DNA from: an uncultured Eubacteriales bacterium
GTDB lineage: Bacteria > Bacillota > Clostridia > Christensenellales > Aristaeellaceae
Length of the DNA: 19,955 bases
Direction of reading: 5' to 3'
Assembly (NCBI GenBank): GCA_900553265.1
Contig: USDD01000049.1
Coordinates: 1-19,955, forward strand
Position numbers and translations under genes: made by a program. Under the pieces are notes generated by a model. That model worked only from the letters and a program-made list of their open reading frames with translations, did no database searches and was not told the DNA's origin. Shown here one piece after another: positions 1 to 6,850 of this stretch. Numbering within the stretch: position 1 is the first letter of the stretch; every line of letters starts with the position of its first letter.

Positions 1-719
1 ACGATACCCGTCAACAGAGATCTGCACAGCGAGAGACTTTCGTCGGGGAGCATGTTCATGTGTGGCGGCTGATATTCTCCGCTGCGCTCGCCGGTGACCA
101 TCGCATCATAGTAATGAATCGCACTGGTCTCATCGTCAATGTACACGTAGCGATATGGCTTTGATTCGTCCCGGCTTTGATATTCGTTCTGGTATGCGTA
201 TTCATCACGCGGAATTTTCTCGTAGCCTTCTCCGAGCAGTGCGTTTAACAGGGATTCGAGATCGTAATCAAGGTCACCGCGTGTCAAGGTCGCCGGGTAT
301 TCGCGAAGAACTTCAGACTCATCCGGCAGCATCGCCTGAGGGTCAATGCTGATATATTGAATGTCCGTTTGAGTGCCGGATACCTTGTCGGCGGTGATCG
401 CGAAGTCTGTGTCGTAGGTTGTGCCCGTGGGCTTGAGATCGTCCTTCTGCATATAACCCGTCAATTTCTCCTGCGTGTAGACCAGACACCAGCCGTCCTC
501 TTCTGCCGCGACGAGCACTTTTGAATTTATAGGCACTGTACAGATGACGAGGGGATCCTCTGTGGGGGAGACGGTGGACAATGCAGGCGTTTTGCGGAGC
601 AGTGCAGGACGCACGATCACCTCGTAGATCGGATACGTCTCTGCCACGGTCTGGACGCAGAGTGCAAGCGCCAACATTGCTATCAGCACCACGCCTGCAA
701 TGATGTAGATCCTTTTCAT
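1..719 (-). CDS. Exported bacterial SH3-domain protein, C-terminus cut by the window edge
   Basis: I translated this frame by hand. It is open from an ATG at 719 to base 1 (239 codons) and continues beyond the window. Residues 1-27 form a signal peptide or membrane anchor: a KR start, a hydrophobic stretch at about 4-22, and a possible cleavage site near VAE. Residues 34-96 resemble a bacterial SH3 domain: a LLRKTP segment, then a VPINSKV turn, DGWCLV and GYMQKDDL. The remainder is acidic, rich in Tyr and Asp, and unrecognised. A strong AAAGGAGG ribosome binding site (about 731-738) fixes the start. The gene lies 57 bases after an unknown exported protein but has its own promoter carrying the same repeat as the regulator operon. 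A role in sensing or binding the cell envelope is an inference from the SH3 fold and export signal. The exact function is unknown. Confidence 0.75.
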   Translation of the reverse strand, partial: MKRIYIIAGVVLIAMLALALCVQTVAETYPIYEVIVRPALLRKTPALSTVSPTEDPLVICTVPINSKVLVAAEEDGWCLVYTQEKLTGYMQKDDLKPTGTTYDTDFAITADKVSGTQTDIQYISIDPQAMLPDESEVLREYPATLTRGDLDYDLESLLNALLGEGYEKIPRDEYAYQNEYQSRDESKPYRYVYIDDETSAIHYYDAMVTGERSGEYQPPHMNMLPDESLSLCRSLLTGI

Positions 720-744
720 GGTGAAACATCCCTCCTTTGATTTG

Positions 745-776
745 ATTGTACAGCACCACTGTTTCCGAATTGTTTC
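745..776 (-). promoter_or_regulatory. Promoter of the SH3-protein gene with a response-regulator-type direct repeat
   Basis: On the minus strand GAAACA (776-771), five bases, and GAAACA (765-760) form a direct repeat with 11-base periodicity. Nine bases further on is a -10 hexamer, TACAAT (750-745). No separate -35 box is visible. This is the usual layout when an OmpR-family regulator binds in place of a -35 element. The same arrangement with identical spacing stands before the regulator gene at 3500-3531. Binding is inferred. Confidence 0.6.
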
Positions 777-1484
777 CTACAGAGGTTGCGCGGAAACGCC
801 GAGCATCAGAAGTCCCTGATCGAGCGAATACTTCAGGGAAATTGTGAAGAGTGTTTCTTCCACGCCCGCCTCAAAACCCTGTATTGCCGCACCGTCCGTG
901 TAGCACTCATCCAGGTCGTTCAAATCGCCAAGGCAGTTAAGAAGTGCATAGTTGCGCATGATCTCGCTGTATGGATGAGAAAAGGAAAAGCCTTCGCCCG
1001 CGCCGCGCATCCATTCCGCGAGCAGCTCGGGCGCACAGGTGAATTCGATTTTCAGGTACGCGCCGGTATCCGCGTCAACAATCGCGTGTAGGCGGCCCCC
1101 CTCCGAAGCGCAAACGACGTCGAAAAAATCATATGCCGCGCTGATGCGGGAAGGCGTGAGCCGGAACGCTCTTGATTCGCATACCGCGTCGTCGGCCTTC
1201 ACTGGCAGCAGACCGGCGCCATACAGCTCGCCCCAGACGTCCGCATTGAACTCCGCTTCCGTTTCGGAGAAGCGGATTCCGGGCGAGCCGGTGCGATACG
1301 CCGCGAGCGCGCGCACGCGGTTTTCCAGCGTGCCGCCGTACCTGTATTCTCCGAACGGCGCTTCAACGACCCATTCGCCGCGGGTGAGCCGCCCGTCGAT
1401 CGTGCGCAGCGCGCCGCTCGGAAGGATCAATCCGAGGGCGAGCGCCGCCGCAAGAGAAATCCACAGGGCAATCCGCTTACGCAT
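777..1484 (-). CDS. Unknown exported or membrane-anchored protein of the two-component operon
   Basis: This 235-residue protein matches no family I recognise. Residues 1-4 are basic (MRKR) and about 7-26 are hydrophobic, giving a signal anchor or signal peptide without a lipobox cysteine. The rest should therefore lie outside the membrane. It is soluble, rich in Ala, Glu and Tyr, and has three Cys (in AVCES, VVCAS and FTCAP) plus two more near the C-terminus (NCLGD, ECYTD). The start overlaps the end of the sensor kinase gene by 8 bases, and purine-rich GGAGGTGGAGGAGG precedes the ATG, so it is translated with the kinase. Third genes of this kind in kinase operons often encode accessory proteins that tune the sensor. 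That role is only a contextual guess here. Confidence 0.8.
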   Translation of the reverse strand: MRKRIALWISLAAALALGLILPSGALRTIDGRLTRGEWVVEAPFGEYRYGGTLENRVRALAAYRTGSPGIRFSETEAEFNADVWGELYGAGLLPVKADDAVCESRAFRLTPSRISAAYDFFDVVCASEGGRLHAIVDADTGAYLKIEFTCAPELLAEWMRGAGEGFSFSHPYSEIMRNYALLNCLGDLNDLDECYTDGAAIQGFEAGVEETLFTISLKYSLDQGLLMLGVSAQPL

Positions 1485-2826
1485 CCTCCTCCACCTCCCT
1501 TCCCCTTATTTCAAATATCGCCTTCGTGCCCGCGCCGGGTGCGCTCTCCAGGCGCAGTGTCGCACCGTGAATTTGCGCGATCTCCCTGCACAGCGCAAGA
1601 CCCAACCCGACGCCTCCCACTTCTCTGGAACGCGCCTTGTCCACGCGATAAAAGGGCTCCATGACGCGCTGAAGCTCCGCTTTGCTTATGCCGCAGCCGT
1701 CGTCCGCCACCGTGATCCGCACTGTCGCAGCGAAGCTTCGGCCGTTTTCCGACCGCCCTGAAGGAGCCGGTGATTCGGCGCATTCAATCCCGCTTGCAAG
1801 CGTCACCTCCGCCGCGCCCGCGTTCAGCGCGTTTTGGATGAGGTTCGTTAGCAGCGCGGTCAGCAGCGCCCTGTTCCCGTAAACCAGGACGTCTTGTGAG
1901 CTTTCCGCAATTCGCAAGTTCTGAGGTGACTCGACGAACGCCCCAAGCGCGTCTCGAAACAGCATATGAACGCTCATCTCATGCATGGACAGAGCTTCGT
2001 TTTTGAACAATATCCATTCCGTCATGGCGCGCGCGAGCGCGTCCAGCCGCTTCCCCTCGCGTAGGATAGTCTGTGCGGCGATCAGCATATCTTCCTCGCC
2101 GAGTCGTCCCGAACGGATTCTCTCGGCGTGCCCGATCATGGCCGATAGGGGCGTCTTCATCTCATGCGTCAGGTCGTTGATAAACCGCGTTCGCCGCGCG
2201 AGCTGGTCGGTGAGTTCGTCCGACATTCGGTTGAAAGAGCGTGCGAGCCCACCGATTTCATCGTCTGAGAGGATGGGCGCGCGGCGCGTCAGGTTCCCTT
2301 CGGCGAGCGCTGCGCTGACCTCTACAAGCTCCGACAAAGGCTTTGTCACGCTCCTTGCAATCGCAGCCATGATTCCGGCAACGAACAGGATCGCCGCCGC
2401 GTATGACGCGCGGTACAGAGTTATCAGCGCCGCCCGCTCCTCGTACAGTTCGCTCAAGTCGGATTCAACCGTCAGCAGATACCGGTGCTCGCCCAACCGG
2501 AGCGGCGTTTCCGCGCGAAGCACTCGTCCGGACAGGCGGATCGCGCCCGAGCGCTCGCCTTCGCCGCCGAGTTCTGCGATCATCGCACCCTGCCGGCAGG
2601 CAATCTCGCGGAGCTGTTCATCGCCTGCGTCCATGTTTTGCAGGGCGTAGTTCGCATAGGAGGACTCCAGCACGTTCGCTGTCGCGCGAAGCTCCCTGCC
2701 GAGCTTATCGCGCTCGCCGCCGAATCGCGCCGCAAAGGACGCGCCCAACACCGCGCTCCCAAACGCCGCCATTGCGCAGGCGACGGCGATGAGCGCGGGA
2801 AACAGGAAGCGGTATCTCAGCTTCAT
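1477..2826 (-). CDS. Membrane sensor histidine kinase with HAMP domain
   Basis: This 449-residue protein is a classical transmembrane histidine kinase. Transmembrane helices lie at about residues 7-33 and 138-158 and enclose an extracytoplasmic sensor segment of about 105 residues. A HAMP linker follows (about 159-211, starting SVTKPLSEL). The phosphoacceptor H box is FINDLTHEMKTPLSA with His221. The ATPase domain has an N box (NLIQNALNAG, 328-337), a G1 box (VADDGCGI, 373-380), an F-like segment (EPFYRVDKA) and a G2 box (GVGLGLALC, 405-413). All residues needed for autophosphorylation appear present. It should phosphorylate the response regulator encoded just upstream, whose stop codon overlaps its ATG by 4 bases (ATGA), indicating coupled translation. 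The signal sensed cannot be read from the sequence. The gene is chromosomal-looking and intact. Confidence 0.95.
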   Translation of the reverse strand: MKLRYRFLFPALIAVACAMAAFGSAVLGASFAARFGGERDKLGRELRATANVLESSYANYALQNMDAGDEQLREIACRQGAMIAELGGEGERSGAIRLSGRVLRAETPLRLGEHRYLLTVESDLSELYEERAALITLYRASYAAAILFVAGIMAAIARSVTKPLSELVEVSAALAEGNLTRRAPILSDDEIGGLARSFNRMSDELTDQLARRTRFINDLTHEMKTPLSAMIGHAERIRSGRLGEEDMLIAAQTILREGKRLDALARAMTEWILFKNEALSMHEMSVHMLFRDALGAFVESPQNLRIAESSQDVLVYGNRALLTALLTNLIQNALNAGAAEVTLASGIECAESPAPSGRSENGRSFAATVRITVADDGCGISKAELQRVMEPFYRVDKARSREVGGVGLGLALCREIAQIHGATLRLESAPGAGTKAIFEIRGREVEEDA

Positions 2827-3482
2827 ATCTTTGAATTCAGTTTGTAACCCACACGGTTTATGGTCACAAGCCTATCCTCCCATCCGAGCTTCTGCCTGAG
2901 TCTGCGTATATGTATGTCCACCGTCCGCGTGTCCCCCGTAAACTCGCCGCCCCATACGCGCTCGTAGATGGTTTCGCGAAAGAGCGGAAGGTCGCGATTC
3001 CTAAGAAGAAATACCGCCAAATCGTATTCCCTCACCCTGAGCTCAATCACCGCTCCGGACTTTGTAACGACGCGCGTCCGCGTATTTATGGTAACGTCTC
3101 CCAACGACAATTCGACAGATCCTTTTCCGTATCGCCTCAGTACCGTGTCGATGCGTGCCAGCAGTTCGATCATCTCAAAGGGTTTTACGATATAATCATC
3201 TGCCCCGAGACGCAAACCCGTCACGCGGTCATCGACATCCGCTTTCGCCGTCAGAAAAATGACCGGTATACCGAGCGGCGCAATATAGCGCATCAACTCA
3301 AACCCTTCCACGCCCGGAAGCATAACGTCTAGCAGGATAAGGTCGTATCGGTTTTGGTCGATCATATCCGCAGCGGACAGCCCGTCATACGCGCAGTCGT
3401 ATTCAAAGTTCGCTTCCGCAAGGCCACAGCCGATGAAATCGGCAATCATCCGCTCATCCTCGACGATTAGAAGTTTCAGCAT
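2823..3482 (-). CDS. OmpR/PhoB-family response regulator
   Basis: This 219-residue protein has a receiver domain (about 1-115) and a winged-helix DNA-binding domain (about 125-217), the normal length for the family. Receiver signatures are acidic Glu8/Asp9, phosphoacceptor Asp52 in LILLDVMLP, Thr78 in FLTAK, and Lys100 in YIVKPFE. The C-terminal domain ends with TVDIHIRRLRQKLG and a GYKLNS wing, typical of OmpR-type DNA binding. It is the cytoplasmic partner of the adjacent kinase and probably acts as a transcription factor. A direct repeat overlapping its own promoter, also found before the SH3-protein gene, is the likely binding site and suggests autoregulation. The ribosome binding site is a modest AGGTGA. 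I cannot tell which named orthologue it corresponds to. Confidence 0.95.
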   Translation of the reverse strand: MLKLLIVEDERMIADFIGCGLAEANFEYDCAYDGLSAADMIDQNRYDLILLDVMLPGVEGFELMRYIAPLGIPVIFLTAKADVDDRVTGLRLGADDYIVKPFEMIELLARIDTVLRRYGKGSVELSLGDVTINTRTRVVTKSGAVIELRVREYDLAVFLLRNRDLPLFRETIYERVWGGEFTGDTRTVDIHIRRLRQKLGWEDRLVTINRVGYKLNSKI

Positions 3483-3499
3483 TTACATCACCTGCCTGT

Positions 3500-3531
3500 A
3501 TTTTAGACTGCAACTGTTTCAGAGTTGTTTC
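3500..3531 (-). promoter_or_regulatory. Promoter of the two-component operon with a direct-repeat operator
   Basis: On the minus strand GAAACA (3531-3526), five bases, GAAACA (3520-3515), nine bases, then a -10 hexamer TAAAAT (3505-3500). The 17-base position where a -35 box should sit falls inside the repeats and is a poor match, as expected for a promoter activated by an OmpR-family protein. Repeat phase and distance to the -10 are the same as in the promoter at 745-776, and the conserved block runs on for about 25 bases. The start codon is 17 bases from the -10 box, so the leader is very short. Confidence 0.6.
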
Positions 3532-3947
3532 CACAAAGCTACCATATACCAGATCTTTATGTGCTGAAACTGCAGGGAAACCAGTTATGGATGAAACAGA
3601 TTGCAGAAACTGCGACTGAACGTCTAAGCAATGATGCGTCTCGCACACACTCTCTGATCGGCAGTACACTGTAAAGCGGAAAAGGTTCAAAATAGTGGGT
3701 ATACAGGAACGTACGCAGTACACACCCTTCGCCCCCTTCTGGACGCATCTTGTCGCAGACATCTAACAAAAATCTGTCAACGGCCGACCAAAAGCATAAC
3801 AGCTACAGCATATCATCGAACATGATACATCAAAACAGATAACTCTCTCCTCATGGCGTTGACTTCTGGCGCATTGTATGGCGTACTGTCACTGTCCTCG
3901 AATAGCGAGGAAAAGCAATTGCCGTACAGCAGGAGGAGCCAAACACC
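3532..3947. other. Long spacer without a convincing gene
   Basis: No reading frame here has a ribosome binding site or a recognisable product. Four GAAAC motifs on the plus strand at 3566, 3577, 3593 and 3606 (the first two 11 bases apart) lie upstream of the regulator promoter and may be extra binding sites. A small hairpin CCTCG/CGAGG lies at 3896-3910, just before the next gene. TTGACT occurs at 3859 with only a poor -10 (TACTGT, spacer 19), so the promoter of the downstream gene is uncertain. Confidence 0.5.
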
Positions 3948-4250
3948 ATGAAACGCATTCTGGAAGATTTATATCACGGCAACCTGACGGTAAAAGGGCA
4001 GACATTCCAGCGCGGCACGAAGTACGCCCGTGCGCTTGCCAGGATAACAGAGGCGGAGGAGGCACTGGGGCAGAAATTGACCACAGAGGATCGTCCGCTG
4101 CTGGCTGAATACGCAATGGCCAGCGCGGGGCTGACCAGCGTCTCTATTGAGGAAGCGTATATTGAGGGCTTTCGGACGGGCGCACGAATCATGCTGGCGG
4201 TGCTGGAATCAGATGATCCGCAGACGAGCGAGAAGGAAGAAAAAGCGTGA
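3948..4250 (+). CDS. DUF6809-like small protein
   Basis: This 100-residue soluble protein has the opening MKRILEDLYHGN and the later segment EEAYIEGFRTGARIMLAVL. From memory, both are typical of the small clostridial family DUF6809, whose function is unknown. It is predicted to be mostly helical and acidic at the C-terminus, ending in a Glu/Lys-rich tail. An AGGAGG site at 3931-3936 lies 11 bases before the ATG. It is one of the two plus-strand coding features in the window and is convergent with the sigma/DUF2325 fusion gene, with only 20 bases between their stop codons. No shared terminator fits in that gap. The family assignment is by pattern recall and should be confirmed by profile search. 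Confidence 0.75.
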   Translation: MKRILEDLYHGNLTVKGQTFQRGTKYARALARITEAEEALGQKLTTEDRPLLAEYAMASAGLTSVSIEEAYIEGFRTGARIMLAVLESDDPQTSEKEEKA

Positions 4251-4270
4251 GCCATTGCCGTTGGCGCATG

Positions 4271-5095
4271 TCAGTCATCTTCCCTGACCACCTGTTCTGC
4301 GCATTTTCGTGCGCTTGCGTGCAGGAAGTATTTCACCGGCACGCCGGTTTTCCGCACCTCGTCGATGACAGCATAGTACTGACGGTGGGACAGGGCGTTG
4401 CTCTGAATCCAGATCATATCGGCGTTTCGGATCACGCTCCGGTCAATGATGGCCTGCTCCTTATCCATGTAGCGGATTTCGCCGGTCAGATACTCCTTCA
4501 TGGCCTTCCGCCATGTCTCGTGCCCGCCGTAAACGATAAGCCGCCGCTTTACTTCATGAGGGAATGAAATGGAAACAGCGTCGCCGGAAGCGTCCGCGTT
4601 TTCCTGCAGGAAGAGCATCTCCCGCAGCGCAGCCAGTTCCCGGCGATCTTCCTTCGCCTGCGCCCGTTCCTGCGCCAGCGACTGTTCCGCCTTTCTCGCA
4701 CGGCGTTCCAGCGCTTGCCGTATAACCTGACTTTCCGCTTCGCTGATCAGCGCCGCGTCCAGATCGTCCTGCGAAGCGGCTGTGCAATCCAGAAGTCGTT
4801 CGTCGTCCACCAGCCAGTTGTTCTCACTGCGCCGCTGACGCAGATACATGAGCGAAGTATTCTTGACAATGGAGAGGATGTACGGCGTCTGCTTCTGCAC
4901 GGAGATTTCCCGCAGATAGCCGATCTTCTCAATCATTTTCAGGCAGGCCTCGGAGACCATGTCGCAGGCCGTATGATGCTCCTTGACGATCTTCAGTGCC
5001 ATGGCATACATACCGCGCTCATTTTTAAGGAACAGCCCCATAATATAGTCCCGGTCGCTTTCGTCTTCAATCGCCATGATTGCTATCGGTATCAT
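4271..5095 (-). CDS. Fusion of sigma-70 region 2 with coiled coil and DUF2325 domain
   Basis: This 274-residue protein has three parts. Residues about 20-90 resemble region 2 of ECF-type sigma factors (RGMYAMALKIV, then ACDMVSEACLKM, then YILSIVKNTSLMYLRQRR), which bind core RNA polymerase and the -10 element. Residues about 117-165 form a charged helix or coiled coil rich in Glu, Arg and Ala. Residues about 185-270 match DUF2325 (RLIVYGGHETWRKAMK, NADMIWIQSNALSH, VKYFLHASARKCAEQ). The helix-turn-helix region 4 that normally reads the -35 element is missing. The segment after region 2 (DAALISEAESQVIRQAL) resembles the start of region 4 before turning into coiled coil. A more upstream ATG at 5194 is rejected because it lies inside the promoter; the ATG at 5095 has AAAGGAC upstream. 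The frame is continuous, with no frameshift visible. Function is unknown. Confidence 0.8.
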   Translation of the reverse strand: MIPIAIMAIEDESDRDYIMGLFLKNERGMYAMALKIVKEHHTACDMVSEACLKMIEKIGYLREISVQKQTPYILSIVKNTSLMYLRQRRSENNWLVDDERLLDCTAASQDDLDAALISEAESQVIRQALERRARKAEQSLAQERAQAKEDRRELAALREMLFLQENADASGDAVSISFPHEVKRRLIVYGGHETWRKAMKEYLTGEIRYMDKEQAIIDRSVIRNADMIWIQSNALSHRQYYAVIDEVRKTGVPVKYFLHASARKCAEQVVREDD

Positions 5096-5165
5096 CTGGT
5101 TGTTGTCCTTTCTTTTGAAATCGGCATAAGCCTGCCGGAAGCCCTGTGCCACAATATCCCCGCTC

Positions 5166-5221
5166 ATTATATAATAGATGCAGGGAGCAGTCAAAGTGCA
5201 AATTATTTTTTGAATTTTTTC
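5166..5221 (-). promoter_or_regulatory. Strong housekeeping promoter of the sigma/DUF2325 gene with A-tract UP element
   Basis: On the minus strand the -35 box is TTGACT (5194-5189), the spacer is 17 bases, and the -10 box is the perfect TATAAT (5171-5166). Upstream of the -35 (about 5199-5221) are two A-tracts about one helical turn apart, resembling an UP element. The leader to the ATG at 5095 is about 65 bases. The strength of the promoter suggests the fusion gene is expressed rather than decayed. Confidence 0.8.
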
Positions 5222-5283
5222 TGACCGGCTTGGGCACCATCTATCGCTCGGTGTCTATCGGTTAGATACTGAAATCGTCACCA

Positions 5284-5418
5284 TCACATATCCTCCATAT
5301 AATCCACCAGGTCGCCATGGATTTCGAGAATGTCGTCTATGGGGATCTCTATACCTGCAGAGCGTTCATTTGCCGCGAGGAAAACGAGCTTTCGTTCAAC
5401 TGCATCAACCTGCCGAAC
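5284..5418 (-). pseudogene. Possible 3' remnant of an unidentified gene beside the transposase fragment
   Basis: The minus strand has an open frame ending at 5284 whose last ~40 residues look protein-like (LVFLAANERSAG, EIPIDDILEIHGD, VDYMEDM). Further upstream the frame runs into the antisense of the transposase remnant. A plausible reading is the C-terminal tail of a gene whose 5' part was replaced when the insertion sequence arrived or was deleted. No family was recognised and no start codon with a ribosome binding site is present, so it may also be chance. Confidence 0.2.
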
Positions 5419-5449
5419 TTTCGATGACGTATGGTGTATGTATGGTTGT

Positions 5450-6595
5450 TTTAGGATCGACCATCCATTTGCGCTGGATCTGGACAAAGATCATCTGCTC
5501 GCCCCGCAGACGCTGCGGGAGCGCATCGCCTTTCACGAAAGGTGTATCGAGGAGCTGGAGAGCTCCGGTCGAAGCTCCATGACCTTCACCGACCCCGAAT
5601 GCGCCATGATGCCCGCCAAGGAGGGCGGAATCAAGGCCTGCTACAACGTCCAAACCGTGGTGGACGCGTCCAGCCACATGATCGCCGATTTCCACGTCAC
5701 AGACAGCCCCAGCGACCGGGGACAGATCTTCGAGAGCGTCGAATTGTGCCGGAAGAACCTGGGGCTGGAATCGGTGAACGTCATCGCCGACAAGGGCTAT
5801 GAGAGCGCCGAGGACATCGAGCGCTGCCTTCTCAGCGGCGTGGCCGCGGACGTGGGCTTCATCCAGGACCGGGAGGAGCGGGTGTTCTCGCTGGACTACA
5901 TGGAGCGGGAGATCACGCCTGCGCAGAAGGCCTCCCAAAAACCGGAGGACATTCAGGCCTGCCTCCGCGCCGGCGTGCTGCCGGACTGCTATGAAGGCTC
6001 GAACATCCGCGTGCAGGTGCAGTCGCTGGGGCAGGTCAGCTGCTTCATCCGACACGATGACGGCACGGTGACCTGCCCCATGGGCCGGCAGCTGTTCCGG
6101 AAAAAGGACACGAAGTACGGAACCGTCTATTCCAGCCGGGAGGCCTGCCGAACCTGCCCCAACCGCTGCACCGATTCCAGGAAGCCGAAGCACGTCAACA
6201 TCGGGCGCAACAGCGTCTACGTGCCCGTGATCATGTACGGCGACCCGCGTTTCCCGCTCCAGCCGATTCCGGACGTTACGCAAAATTCGCCGCACAACAA
6301 TTTCGGCAGATTAAAGCGCGCCGAAAAGCGCGTCATGGTGTTCATCCGGCGGGACATTCGAAAACAGAAGCTCCGCCAGCAGACCAGCGAACATCCCTTC
6401 GGAACCATCAAGCACTACGATGACGGCCGACACTTCCTTTGCAGAGGCAAGGAAAAGGTCACCGCCGAATTTGCCCTCTCGGCGCTGAGCTACAACATCC
6501 GAAGAGCCATCGCCCTCTGCGGCGGCGTTCCGAAGCTCATCGAACGCTACCGCAGGATAGTTATGCCAAAAATCCAAAAAATCGCGGAAATCTGA
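5450..6595 (+). pseudogene. 5'-truncated IS1182-like transposase
   Basis: The frame is open from about 5330, but transposase-like sequence begins only near 5450. It shows the features of IS1182-type DDE transposases: SMTFTDPECAMMPAKEGG followed by KACYNVQTVVD, IADKGYES (second catalytic Asp, about 5783-5806), a Cys-containing segment (ACRTCPNRC), and EHPFGTIK with the catalytic Glu (about 6388-6411), ending in a helical C-terminus. Full-length family members are around 450-550 residues and begin with a DUF772-type domain. That domain and the DGT-type first Asp are absent, and there is no start codon with a ribosome binding site. It therefore looks like a dead copy. I could not identify terminal inverted repeats. 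It lies close to a tRNA gene and a possible gene remnant, marking an accessory spot. Confidence 0.75.
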
Positions 6596-6617
6596 GGGGA
6601 AACCCCCTCTTTTTTTC
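6594..6617 (+). terminator. Intrinsic terminator after the transposase remnant
   Basis: GAGGGG (6594-6599), a short A-rich loop, then CCCCTC, followed by seven T residues. The hairpin starts on the stop codon. Outer flanks AAATCGCG and CGCGATTT could extend the stem to about 6577-6625. Confidence 0.8.
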
Positions 6618-6655
6618 GCGATTTCAGGCTCTGGGCGAGCGATTTTTGTGTGGAT

Positions 6656-6695
6656 GACATAAAATATCCGTCCGAAAACTGTGTTTTCGGACGGA
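6656..6695 (-). terminator. Intrinsic terminator of tRNA-Ala
   Basis: A perfect 13-base stem, TCCGTCCGAAAAC at 6667-6679 with its complement at 6683-6695, closes a 3-base loop. On the minus strand it is followed by ATATTTTAT. It lies directly after the tRNA 3' end. Confidence 0.85.
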
Positions 6696-6698
6696 CTG

Positions 6699-6775
6699 TG
6701 GTGGAGCATAGGGGACTCGAACCCCTGACCTCTACACTGCCAGTGTAGCGCTCTAGCCAACTGAGCTAATGCCCC
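6699..6775 (-). tRNA. tRNA-Ala (anticodon GGC)
   Basis: The minus strand folds into a full cloverleaf. The acceptor arm is GGGGCAT paired with ATGCTCC and includes the G3-U70 wobble pair that identifies alanine tRNAs. The D arm starts GCTC. The anticodon stem is CTACA/TGTAG with loop CTGGCAG (anticodon GGC, reading GCC/GCU). The T arm is AGGGG-TTCGAGT-CCCCT. The discriminator A and CCA end are encoded (6702-6699). It has its own promoter and terminator and appears functional. Confidence 0.97.
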
Positions 6776-6817
6776 ATGTCATTCGCTCAAGACCGCTTGT
6801 CCCTTGCGACATGAATT

Positions 6818-6846
6818 ATTATAACACTACAGGGATGGGTTGTCAA
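6818..6846 (-). promoter_or_regulatory. Consensus promoter of tRNA-Ala
   Basis: TTGACA (6846-6841), a 17-base spacer and TATAAT (6823-6818) on the minus strand match the housekeeping consensus at all 12 positions. The tRNA starts 43 bases downstream of the -10 box, leaving a short 5' leader. Confidence 0.9.
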
Positions 6847-6850
6847 TGGG

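Noticed and set aside
343..759. 138-codon minus-strand frame
   Set aside because: It is an out-of-frame shadow of the SH3-protein gene, lacks a ribosome binding site at its start, and its Arg/His-rich composition is not protein-like.
3454..3769. Two overlapping minus-strand frames (102 and 70 codons) upstream of the regulator
   Set aside because: There are no ribosome binding sites, the composition is not protein-like, and one overlaps the regulator promoter and start codon.
4554..4787. Frameshift explanation for the sigma/DUF2325 fusion
   Set aside because: The alternative frame here has no domain match, and the fused frame is continuous through linker, coiled coil and DUF2325 with good composition throughout.
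5096..5194. Upstream ATG of the sigma/DUF2325 gene
   Set aside because: The start codon would lie inside the TTGACT/TATAAT promoter, and the ATG at 5095 has the better ribosome binding site.
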